Positions 1 through 5,557 of a stretch of DNA of 5,557 bases are shown here, piece by piece. The first letter of the stretch is position 1; each line of letters begins with the position of its first letter. Source of the DNA: Balneolia bacterium (GTDB lineage Bacteria; Bacteroidota; Rhodothermia; Balneolales; Cyclonatronaceae). Below the pieces are notes generated by a model that saw only the letters and a list, made by a program, of their open reading frames with translations, was not told where the DNA came from and did not search any database. A program made the translations under genes and the position numbers. Location of the stretch: assembly GCA_003567135.1 (NCBI GenBank), contig PXAI01000258.1, positions 1-5,557 of the forward strand, in the 5' to 3' direction.

Positions 1-650
1 CAAAGTCTGTTTTGCAGATCAGGATGATCGGTTTGAATACCTGAATCAATAACCTGCACAATCACATCCGGACTTCCGCTTTCAATTGCCCATGCAAGCT
101 CGGCACCGATATCAACGCCTGCTGTTCCGCCTACCAGTCCCGTATTATTCAAAAACCACTGCTGGCTGTAAGAAGGATCGTTAAACGCCGACATAAGACC
201 GGCCTCGATAGATGTCCGGTCAAGTGGGGGATCGGATACTTTTGTTCGCGCGAGTTTCACCTGATAGACTGGGCTTGCTTCCTCAATACGCGTATTTGAT
301 TTTAAAGAAGCAATAAGTTCTTCAGGATTAAGATCCGAATCGAACGACACCTGATACCATCTGTCAAGTCCCCATTTGCGGTGCCGTTCAGCAAAACGCG
401 GATCGGTTGGGATGAGCTGGCGAACGGTTGTAGTACCAATGCTCATCAGCAGATTGTCTACATCCTCAAAACCGGTCGTCATCAGCTCGCCGGTCGACTG
501 AATCTGTAAAGACTGTTTAACCTCCGCGGAAAACTTAATTTCCATCTTGCCGGGAATGATACCGGAACTCTGGGCATATACGCCGCTTCCGGCAAAAGAA
601 AAGATCAGCACTAAAGCTGATACAGAAAACACGAAAAGAATCTTTTTCAT
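1..650 (-). CDS. Secreted S8 (subtilisin-like) serine peptidase, N-terminal part, cut by window edge
   Basis: I translated this by hand from the ATG at 650-648. It gives 216 open codons that run off the left edge. Residues 1-26 form a classical Sec signal peptide: MKK, a hydrophobic core (ILFVFSVSALVLIFSFAG), and cleavage probably after VYA before QSSG. Residues about 30-135 resemble the variable propeptide of secreted subtilases (WYQVSFDSDLNPEELIASL, then IEEASPVYQVKL). The catalytic domain starts near residue 155: QQWFLNNTG, then GGTAGVDIGAELAWAIESGS, then VIVQVIDSGIQTDHPDL. D202 in IDSG is the expected catalytic Asp, and HPDL follows as in the family. The catalytic His and Ser lie outside the window, so activity cannot be confirmed. 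The family hydrolyses peptide bonds, here probably outside the cytoplasm. Whether a T9SS sorting domain ends the protein cannot be seen. No Shine-Dalgarno sequence precedes the start, which is common in Bacteroidota; the signal peptide supports this start. Family call is firm; substrate is unknown. Confidence 0.93.
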   Translation of the reverse strand, partial: MKKILFVFSVSALVLIFSFAGSGVYAQSSGIIPGKMEIKFSAEVKQSLQIQSTGELMTTGFEDVDNLLMSIGTTTVRQLIPTDPRFAERHRKWGLDRWYQVSFDSDLNPEELIASLKSNTRIEEASPVYQVKLARTKVSDPPLDRTSIEAGLMSAFNDPSYSQQWFLNNTGLVGGTAGVDIGAELAWAIESGSPDVIVQVIDSGIQTDHPDLQNRL

Positions 651-688
651 AAAAGTAATGACTAATAAATATCAGGAAGCCCCAGAGT

Positions 689-718
689 TGTATATGGCTA
701 CAGTTTTGTAAGCATCAA
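689..718 (-). promoter_or_regulatory. Candidate promoter of the S8 peptidase gene
   Basis: Read on the minus strand, TTGATG (718-713) and TATACA (694-689) are separated by 18 bases, a reasonable sigma-A type -35/-10 pair. Transcription would start near 682, leaving a leader of about 30 bases before the ATG at 650. The -10 does not carry the TAnnTTTG form described for many Bacteroidota, so this is a plausible rather than secure call. Confidence 0.35.
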
Positions 719-730
719 GTTGAAGTGTCC

Positions 731-755
731 TTAACCAGTTTCATAAATTGGTTAA
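731..755. promoter_or_regulatory. 25-bp dyad, possible operator or hairpin upstream of the S8 peptidase promoter
   Basis: TTAACCAGTTT (731-741) and AAATTGGTTAA (745-755) are inverted copies around a 3-base centre. One position (738/748) is imperfect: it pairs as G-U in plus-strand RNA and is an A/C mismatch in minus-strand RNA. The dyad sits about 12 bp upstream of the candidate -35 of the peptidase gene, where an activator or repressor could bind. There is no direct evidence of binding, and no T-tract supports a terminator reading. Confidence 0.35.
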
Positions 756-780
756 AAGCCCGTTTTATGCTTTTAAAAGC
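752..780. repeat. Three alternating copies of TTAAAAGC, including a perfect 12-bp palindrome
   Basis: TTAAAAGC occurs at 752-759, its inverse GCTTTTAA at 769-776, and TTAAAAGC again at 773-780. The last two overlap to form the perfect palindrome GCTTTTAAAAGC (769-780). The first copy overlaps the right arm of the dyad at 731-755. The arrangement could be a set of protein-binding half-sites; it could also be chance in AT-rich DNA. Confidence 0.4.
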
Positions 781-792
781 GGTATATAGCGG

Positions 793-804
793 ATCAATAT
801 TGAT
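793..804. repeat. Perfect 12-bp palindrome ATCAATATTGAT
   Basis: The sequence at 793-804 equals its own reverse complement and does not extend further. It lies 12 bp beyond the palindrome ending at 780. A short direct repeat, AGCGG-TATAT-AGCGG, sits between them. It is possibly part of a regulatory cluster upstream of the S8 peptidase gene; function is unknown. Confidence 0.4.
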
Positions 805-932
805 AACAAAACGCAAGCCATTTATTCCTGAGGATGGTTGCTTATAAAGGGATTTAATCTAAGTAAACTTTACAAATTTTCACTGCTCAGCTTGTAAAAA
901 ATATCTGTGAAAAGAAAAAATAAAGGGATAAG
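805..932. other. AT-rich intergenic stretch without a recognisable gene
   Basis: No coding region with a plausible start or protein character was found here on either strand. The only structure seen is a small odd palindrome, GTAAA-C-TTTAC (863-873), and an inverted pair, TTTACAA (869-875) and TTGTAAA (892-898), separated by 16 bases. Both are weak in such AT-rich DNA. Confidence 0.5.
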
Positions 933-974
933 GATTGACGATTTAAGATCTGCGATTAGTGATTTGAGATTTTC
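933..974. repeat. Degenerate heptanucleotide tandem repeat, six in-phase GATTNNN units
   Basis: Reading from 933, the DNA divides without gaps into GATTGAC, GATTTAA, GATCTGC, GATTAGT, GATTTGA and GATTTTC. Every unit starts with GAT, five of six start with GATT, and the phase stays exactly 7 over 42 bases. Heptanucleotide tandem repeats between genes are known in some bacterial groups, and similar GATT-rich spacers occur in Bacteroidota intergenic DNA as far as I recall. The stretch directly borders the GC-rich block that follows. Confidence 0.6.
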
Positions 975-1200
975 GCCAATACACGCTGGTTTCTGAAAAA
1001 AACGTTACTGGCAGAACCGACCCCGAAGCGGGTCGAATACGAGTAATCCCGGGTGGAGAAACCGAAGCGCCAGTGCAGGCATCGCAACCCGGGGTGCCGA
1101 AGGTAACTCTCAAAACCGGCCCGAGACTGGATCGTTTTTGCAGCTCAAAAGCAACCGAGGGCCAAAAACACAATCGGGATTGGCAGGCAGGCCGTCTAAT
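975..1200. repeat. GC-rich intergenic block with several dyads, probable interspersed repeat or decayed element
   Basis: This block is clearly richer in G+C than the AT-rich DNA to its left. It contains a 6-bp hairpin, CGACCC-CGAAGC-GGGTCG (1018-1035). It also has an inverted pair, CCCGGGT (1048-1054) and ACCCGGG (1087-1093), enclosing 32 bases, and the near-palindrome CAATC-GG-GATTG (1171-1182). The word CGAAGCG occurs twice (1025 and 1064). An 87-codon minus-strand frame (1206-943, TTG start) spans it, but its product is rich in S, R, P and C, has no recognisable domain, no ribosome binding site, and ends inside the heptamer repeat, so I do not call it a gene. The look is that of a dispersed non-coding repeat or a structured RNA; only a genome-wide search can tell. 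Confidence 0.4.
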
Positions 1201-1240
1201 TATCAACGTTTTACTCTCACCCTGACACGCTTAATCCCCA

Positions 1241-1280
1241 AATAAAAAACCCCTGAGCCGTAATAAAAACAACTCAGGGG
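1241..1280 (-). terminator. Intrinsic terminator of tRNA-Phe
   Basis: On the minus strand, CCCCTGAG (1280-1273) pairs perfectly with CTCAGGGG (1257-1250) around a 15-base loop, followed at once by TTTTTTATT (1249-1241). The stem begins only 7 bases after the CCA end of the tRNA, as expected for a single-gene tRNA transcript. Confidence 0.85.
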
Positions 1281-1287
1281 CGTAACC

Positions 1288-1363
<76 letters not shown>

Positions 1364-1379
1364 TTTCGGTTGAGAGCAT

Positions 1380-1410
1380 CAAATATAAGGCGATTCGCAT
1401 CTTTAAAAAA
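1380..1410 (-). promoter_or_regulatory. Candidate promoter of tRNA-Phe
   Basis: On the minus strand, TATATTTG (1387-1380) exactly fits TAnnTTTG, the -7 element described for Bacteroidota sigma-A promoters. Seventeen bases upstream lies TTTTTT (1410-1405), the only T-rich candidate for the upstream element; it is also the T-tract of the preceding terminator. Transcription would start near 1373, about 10 bases before the mature tRNA end. The -7 element is convincing; the upstream element is uncertain. Confidence 0.55.
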
Positions 1411-1446
1411 GCCCGGAAATAAAAAAAGTCTCTTTTTATTTCCGGG
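1405..1446 (-). terminator. Intrinsic terminator of the large T9SS-targeted protein gene
   Basis: A perfect 14-bp stem is formed by 1446-1433 and 1425-1412 around a 7-base loop, with GC pairs at the base and A-T pairs toward the loop. On the minus strand it is followed by GC and then TTTTTT (1410-1405). It begins about 50 bases after the TAA stop at 1500-1498. In plus orientation no T-run follows, so it appears to work in one direction only. Confidence 0.85.
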
Positions 1447-1497
1447 GATCATGGTGGATTTTCTAAGCGTTCATCAAGCTTGTTTAAAATCATGCCC

Positions 1498-4400
1498 TTA
1501 CTTGATGAGCATCATTTTACGGGTCAGGATTTTTTCTCCCCGGTGATCGCCTGATACGCGGAGGCGGTAGATGTAAACTCCGCTGGCCAGATTGCCCGCG
1601 TCAAATGTCACGGTATGGCTGCCAGCTGATCTTGTTCCGTTTTCAAGCTGTGCCACGCGCTGGCCCTGAACGTTGAACACATCCAGCCTGACTTCCGCCG
1701 TTTCGGGCAGATCGAACGTAATTAGCGTGGCCGGATTAAACGGGTTCGGATAGTTTTGGCCAAGCGCCACTTCGCGGGGGAGATCGGCCTCATCTTCGGC
1801 CGATGTTTGTGATTCCGGTAAAATATGCAGCTCAAACCGGGGCTCAAGGCCTTCGATCGAAACCGGCCGCGGAGCACTTAGTGAGCCCGGCGCGATTGCC
1901 CTGTTCTGGAAAATTTCCACGCTTATCGGCTGATCCGCTTCAAGAGGCATGCGTGCACCTGTGTACAAGTCGGTAATCTCTACCACAAAATCCTCCGGAA
2001 GGCCTCTTTTGGTCAGCAGCCTGAGTTCCGCATCTTCATTCAGCGTAGCCGGTAAATAAATCTTGAAATCAGCCGATTCCGTAACATCCCCTGAAATACT
2101 CTTTACCGCAAGCGGATCTGAATCGGGGATCAGCAGTATCTGAGCATAAATCTCAGAAATGCTCTGAAGCTGAATGATATCTGCCTGCCCGTTATCTTCC
2201 CCGGTCCAGACCAGTCCCATCGTGCTTTCAACGGTTGGAGAAGTTAATGCCAGAGAAACCATTGGAAGCTCAGCTTCGGCCTGCAGATTGAGCCCGGATT
2301 CCGAAATCTGACACCGGTCGGCAGAGGGCGCAGGACGCTCTGAAGCCGTAAAATGATCCCGGGAGATTGTAAGCTCCGTCTCGTCATTCACCCTAACCCA
2401 AAATCCGCTGAATGGCTCAATCGAATTAAGTACTGAACCAATGCGGTCAGGAAGCTGGATATCCTCTGGTTTTACCGTTGAATTCCAGAAACGGTATCCG
2501 CCATATGCGCCCATATTGGCATCCCAAACGTAAACGGCATCATTTATATACGCCGCATTATCCCCCTGGCCAGAATAGATTTTTTCCCAGTCAAGCGCTT
2601 TCTCGTAAGGATTACCCACAAAATTCCATCCCCGTAAATTTCCGCCTTCTGCGTTATAGGTCAGCGTTCGGGTGACGTCATCTTCGTTCAAAAATCCTGA
2701 AACGTTCATCAAAACCGGCCATGGTCGTACACCGGGCGGCGTTTCGCTGCGGTTGATATTCACCATGAGCGGTAATCCGGCGTTTGCCGTTTGCTGCAGG
2801 CTCCCGGTTCCGGCAAACTCATTTATATCAGAAGGGGATGCCCATTTTTGGGTGGATTCATCATACCAGAAAACGTTTGGAACGCCATCGGGAACGTCAG
2901 CGCCGGGGAATCCGCGGGTTTCAATGCCCTCAAGCAGATCGCCATAACGAACCGCGTCGACGGGTGAGGCCAGCATTCTCCATCCGTTGTTGGGGCCGTA
3001 AATCTGGTTTGTCAAGCGGGTTGGTGCTTTGCTGATCCGGATGGTGAACCGGGGGGATGTGTTCATGAGTTCGGTATCAGAGCTAAGCAGATGTTCGGTG
3101 GCCTGTTCCAGAATTTCATCGCGGCTTTCAGGCTCATCCGGAACAGGGAAACCGGTTCCGTCGATATTGAAACTGTAGGTAAACCGCGACCTCATATTAA
3201 TTTTACGGTCTTCGGTGTGATCAATCAGGTGTACATCCCATTCATCCGGAATCTGATAAAATACGGGCCAGTTAAGGGTAAAAACCCCGGTATATGCGGA
3301 TGTCGCCACATAATCAAGCGGAATCTCCACCGGCTCCTCAATTTCATCCACGTCAATAAACGGGTAGTGATTGAGCGTGAGCGGCTGGTTGTTTTCGGTT
3401 CGGGTAAACAGCGCCACGTATTGATTGTTGAAAGGCGTTCTGAAACGAATATCAAGCTCGTCCATGCCGGTGCGGGCATCTTCGGTGAATCCGACAAACG
3501 CGATGCTGGATCGATTCGAGCCGGCGTGCTGAAGCTGAAATCCGATCACGCCAAAATCACCCTCGGGAATCAGATCGCCGGGATCACGGGCTGGGTTTTT
3601 ATTAACTATCGGTTTTGGGGGTTCATCTCCATCCGGAGATACAGCGCCGCCGTAAAATGGCGCTTCGTTTATGCGGGATGATAACGGAAAAGACAAACTT
3701 CCGGGACCGGTGTCCAGATCAACTTCAACCAGAAACCCCTGATACGGAGCGATCTCAGGCCCGGCGGCGATCGAGAAATCGTAATCCTCGCGGTCGAACC
3801 CGGGGAATAGTGCGAAAATATCATCCAGAATTTCGATGATGTCAGATACAAGCGGATTCGTATATCGCCATGCACCCGGCTGCTGATTCGGGCCGTTATC
3901 GAACATCGGATCCCACATATAAATGGTATCGAAGACGTTGGTGCGATCAGCCTCGCGCCAGTTCAGCGGGGTGGCAAACGGATTACCCACAAAATGGAAC
4001 CGTGTAGTGACCTCATCCAGAATGGTGACGGATCCGCGCTCATCGCCGTCGGTTGGTACGTTTATAAACGGGAGTCCGAGGCCCTGATTTCTGAACGCGG
4101 CCGGAAGCTGGACATCATTAAACATGAAAACCAGAACCGGTTCATCAGCGTCGCTGTCCAGGTTCTGGAGCGGCACCCACTGACTTGAAGTACTGTTCCA
4201 GCGGAACGCGTTTGGTGAACCCGTCGATGCCTGGCCGCCTGGAACGCCCTGAACCCACATGTTGCTCAGAATATCGGAGTCACTCAGGCCGGATACGGGC
4301 GGTGCGAAAATTCTCCAGCCGGAGTTGCCGTCAAACTGCCGCTCTGTTACAGCTTCGTCAATCTCAAGTGTGCCGTCCTCGATATCCAGCAAATGACCCT

Positions 4401-5557
4401 GTTCAAAAATTACCCGCCCAAGATCAAGCGTTCCTCCGGAAACGGCCAGCGTGGCGCCTTCTTCAAACGTAATTTCATTCGGGAAACCCAGCGTAAAACT
4501 GCCCGATAAATCAGCACGGAACTCGTTGCCGTCGCTGATGGTGAAACCGGTGTTGCCGTCGTTCAGGTTGATGACAGCTTCATCTACGAAAGTCAGGCTT
4601 CCGTTCAGCGTAAACGGAGCGTTTTCAGCGATATTAAGCTCGCCGGGAATGTCATCGCCGGTTATGACCAGATCGCCGTTAAGCGTAAGACCGGCCGGAT
4701 TATCGATAAAGAAAAAGGGTGCATCCAGCGGATCAGAAACCGTCAGCGTTTGAGGATCGGTCCCGTTGAAAAACAGAGCGCGGCGGTTAGTGGTCAAACT
4801 ACCGTCAACAATCACGTCACCAGCAATGTGGAGATCGTTAAGTCGAATCGGATGCAGGCTGATTTCACCTTCCTCCTCAACCGTAAGATCCCCGCGAATA
4901 AAGCGGTCTCCCTCACGGTTTCTGGGATCATCTTCGTTGCCGGGATTATCATTAAAAAAAAGCGTGAGTTCTGTATCAATAATCCGAACATTCCAGGGTG
5001 AGCGTGAAATATCATCTTCCGTAGGGGGATCATTTTCGACAATAATCCATTCCTCATTGGCGCTGAAGTTCAGGCCTGTGTTATAGATCAGGGTCGATCC
5101 CTCCCCGTATCTTGGCGGATTCGAATTATTCACGATAAACGTGTTTTGAAACAGCGTCAGGCTTCCGTTGATAGTGGTATCTTCTCCGAAGTCTACGCCG
5201 CCCTGAGGATCTCCGTCAACGAGTTCACCCAAAATGTCTACGTCATTCAGAATCACTTCCCCGGGGCCGGAGATAATCGCACCGTTAAAAAAGGTCATTT
5301 TCCCGAAACAGGTTCCGTCAGGACACGCATTAATCGATCCCGCTTCGCCGTCATCTTCTTCCAGCGTAATATCGCCGATTGAAATAGAAAGATTACCGCC
5401 TTCTGCAAAACTGAGCGTTCTTCCAGGCTGAATGATAATCTCGGAAAGCGTTGCGGTTCCGGTGTTTACAATCACGTCGTGCGCGATCGTCACCTCAACC
5501 GGCGTAACGGGCACGGTGCCCTCCGCCCAGACTGCAGGATCATCCCAGTTTCCGTCG
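1498..5557 (-). CDS. Very large secreted/surface protein with duplicated module and T9SS type A sorting domain, N-terminus cut by window edge
   Basis: The frame is open from the right edge to the TAA at 1500-1498. A GTG at 5514 could be taken as a start, but the 14 codons before it (DGNWDDPAVWAEGT) are open and belong to a 'GxW-x-xPAxW' opening typical of such exported proteins. The real start and signal peptide are therefore outside the window. Numbering from that GTG (1338 residues): 1-390 is a beta-rich repetitive region with recurring 'GDL/GSL-T-V' strands, perhaps a solenoid, and its start recalls G8-type domains. Residues about 395-832 and 839-1236 are two diverged copies of one module. 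Residues about 1248-1338 are the T9SS type A sorting domain (ALGQNYPNPFNPATLITFDL, VFNVQGQRVAQL, ASGVYIYRLRV, final KMMLIK). In that system the C-terminal domain targets a Sec-exported protein across the outer membrane. The protein is acidic with only three Cys (64, 69, 1068). No catalytic motif is recognised; an adhesive or structural surface role is inference. Confidence 0.9.
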   Translation of the reverse strand, partial: DGNWDDPAVWAEGTVPVTPVEVTIAHDVIVNTGTATLSEIIIQPGRTLSFAEGGNLSISIGDITLEEDDGEAGSINACPDGTCFGKMTFFNGAIISGPGEVILNDVDILGELVDGDPQGGVDFGEDTTINGSLTLFQNTFIVNNSNPPRYGEGSTLIYNTGLNFSANEEWIIVENDPPTEDDISRSPWNVRIIDTELTLFFNDNPGNEDDPRNREGDRFIRGDLTVEEEGEISLHPIRLNDLHIAGDVIVDGSLTTNRRALFFNGTDPQTLTVSDPLDAPFFFIDNPAGLTLNGDLVITGDDIPGELNIAENAPFTLNGSLTFVDEAVINLNDGNTGFTISDGNEFRADLSGSFTLGFPNEITFEEGATLAVSGGTLDLGRVIFEQGHLLDIEDGTLEIDEAVTERQFDGNSGWRIFAPPVSGLSDSDILSNMWVQGVPGGQASTGSPNAFRWNSTSSQWVPLQNLDSDADEPVLVFMFNDVQLPAAFRNQGLGLPFINVPTDGDERGSVTILDEVTTRFHFVGNPFATPLNWREADRTNVFDTIYMWDPMFDNGPNQQPGAWRYTNPLVSDIIEILDDIFALFPGFDREDYDFSIAAGPEIAPYQGFLVEVDLDTGPGSLSFPLSSRINEAPFYGGAVSPDGDEPPKPIVNKNPARDPGDLIPEGDFGVIGFQLQHAGSNRSSIAFVGFTEDARTGMDELDIRFRTPFNNQYVALFTRTENNQPLTLNHYPFIDVDEIEEPVEIPLDYVATSAYTGVFTLNWPVFYQIPDEWDVHLIDHTEDRKINMRSRFTYSFNIDGTGFPVPDEPESRDEILEQATEHLLSSDTELMNTSPRFTIRISKAPTRLTNQIYGPNNGWRMLASPVDAVRYGDLLEGIETRGFPGADVPDGVPNVFWYDESTQKWASPSDINEFAGTGSLQQTANAGLPLMVNINRSETPPGVRPWPVLMNVSGFLNEDDVTRTLTYNAEGGNLRGWNFVGNPYEKALDWEKIYSGQGDNAAYINDAVYVWDANMGAYGGYRFWNSTVKPEDIQLPDRIGSVLNSIEPFSGFWVRVNDETELTISRDHFTASERPAPSADRCQISESGLNLQAEAELPMVSLALTSPTVESTMGLVWTGEDNGQADIIQLQSISEIYAQILLIPDSDPLAVKSISGDVTESADFKIYLPATLNEDAELRLLTKRGLPEDFVVEITDLYTGARMPLEADQPISVEIFQNRAIAPGSLSAPRPVSIEGLEPRFELHILPESQTSAEDEADLPREVALGQNYPNPFNPATLITFDLPETAEVRLDVFNVQGQRVAQLENGTRSAGSHTVTFDAGNLASGVYIYRLRVSGDHRGEKILTRKMMLIK
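1501..1773 (-). other. T9SS type A C-terminal sorting domain (region within the large protein)
   Basis: This region encodes residues about 1248-1338. It shows the family's landmarks in order: the QNYPNPFNP box, a hydrophobic strand (ATLITFDLP), VRLDVFNVQGQ, a Gly-rich turn before HTVTFDAGNLASGVYIYRL, and a short basic end, KILTRKMMLIK. Domains of this type are recognised by the type IX translocon and are usually removed when the passenger is attached to the surface or released. The secretion machinery itself is not encoded in this window. Confidence 0.9.
1807..3000 (-). repeat. Second copy of the ~400-residue internal module (residues about 839-1236)
   Basis: The copy opens with GPNNGWRMLASPVDA and continues with RGFPGADVPDGVPNVFWYD, QKW, NFVGNPYEKALDW, VYVWD and PFSGFWVRV. 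Its second half has LPEDFVVEITDL and ends in EPRFELHIL just before the sorting domain. Each landmark has a counterpart in the same order in the first copy (4332-3019). The shift between counterparts is 445 residues at the start and about 404 at the end, so this copy is shorter, mostly in the second half. Confidence 0.75.
3019..4332 (-). repeat. First copy of the ~440-residue internal module (residues about 395-832)
   Basis: The copy opens with DGNSGWRIFAPPVSG and continues with QGVPGGQASTGSPNAFRWN, SQW, HFVGNPFATPLNW, IYMWD and PYQGFLVEV. Its second half has SSIAFVGF, IPDEWDVHLIDHTEDRKINM and ends in SPRFTIRIS. The landmarks match those of the second copy one by one. The first half looks like a compact domain with conserved Trp and a VGNP core; the second half is beta-rich. 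I do not recognise a catalytic motif in either copy. Confidence 0.75.

Noticed and set aside
863..898. Overlapping small dyads (GTAAA-C-TTTAC and TTTACAA-N16-TTGTAAA) as a regulatory site
   Set aside because: The arms are short, AT-rich and widely spaced. There is no neighbouring promoter or gene start to give them meaning.
943..1206. 87-codon frame on the minus strand as a small protein gene
   Set aside because: It needs a TTG start, has no ribosome binding site, its product is low in recognisable features and rich in Ser, Arg, Pro and Cys, and it ends inside the heptamer repeat. The DNA structure explains the region better.
3091..3681. 196-codon plus-strand frame
   Set aside because: It lies entirely antisense within the large, clearly real minus-strand gene, and its product shows no domain or export signal. 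It is a shadow frame.
5512..5514. GTG as the start codon of the large protein
   Set aside because: The frame remains open upstream to the window edge with domain-like sequence (GNWDDPAVW), and a T9SS cargo needs a signal peptide, which is absent after this GTG.

Overview
The window looks like a chromosomal segment of a Bacteroidota-type bacterium, most plausibly the Balneolota/Rhodothermota side. The case rests on a type IX secretion (T9SS) type A sorting domain with the 'QNYPNPFNP' box and a 'KMMLIK' tail, a Sec-dependent subtilase with no Shine-Dalgarno sequence before its start, and a TAnnTTTG-type promoter before a tRNA gene. The lineage is inferred from protein style only; no ribosomal RNA or core marker gene is present.

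All supported genes lie on the minus strand, so reading order runs from high to low coordinates. (1) 5557-1498: a very large secreted or surface protein, cut by the right edge, so its true start and signal peptide are missing. It has a repetitive beta-rich N-terminal part, two diverged copies of a module of about 400-440 residues, and a C-terminal T9SS sorting domain. (2) 1446-1405: a strong intrinsic terminator for that gene. (3) 1363-1288: tRNA-Phe(GAA) with encoded CCA and its own likely promoter, followed by its own terminator (1280-1241). (4) 1240-651: about 590 bases without a convincing gene. It holds a GC-rich, dyad-containing block, an in-phase degenerate heptanucleotide repeat, and a cluster of palindromes just upstream of the next promoter. 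(5) 650-1: the N-terminal 216 residues of a secreted S8 (subtilisin-family) protease, cut by the left edge.

The two protein genes are separated by a tRNA and two terminators, so they are independent transcription units, not an operon. Both products are predicted to be exported. One ends in a T9SS signal; the other has a Sec signal peptide, and its C-terminus is out of view. I see no defence system, mobile-element gene, CRISPR array or biosynthetic cluster. The points most worth a second look are the internal duplication in the large protein and the unusual intergenic DNA at 731-1200.
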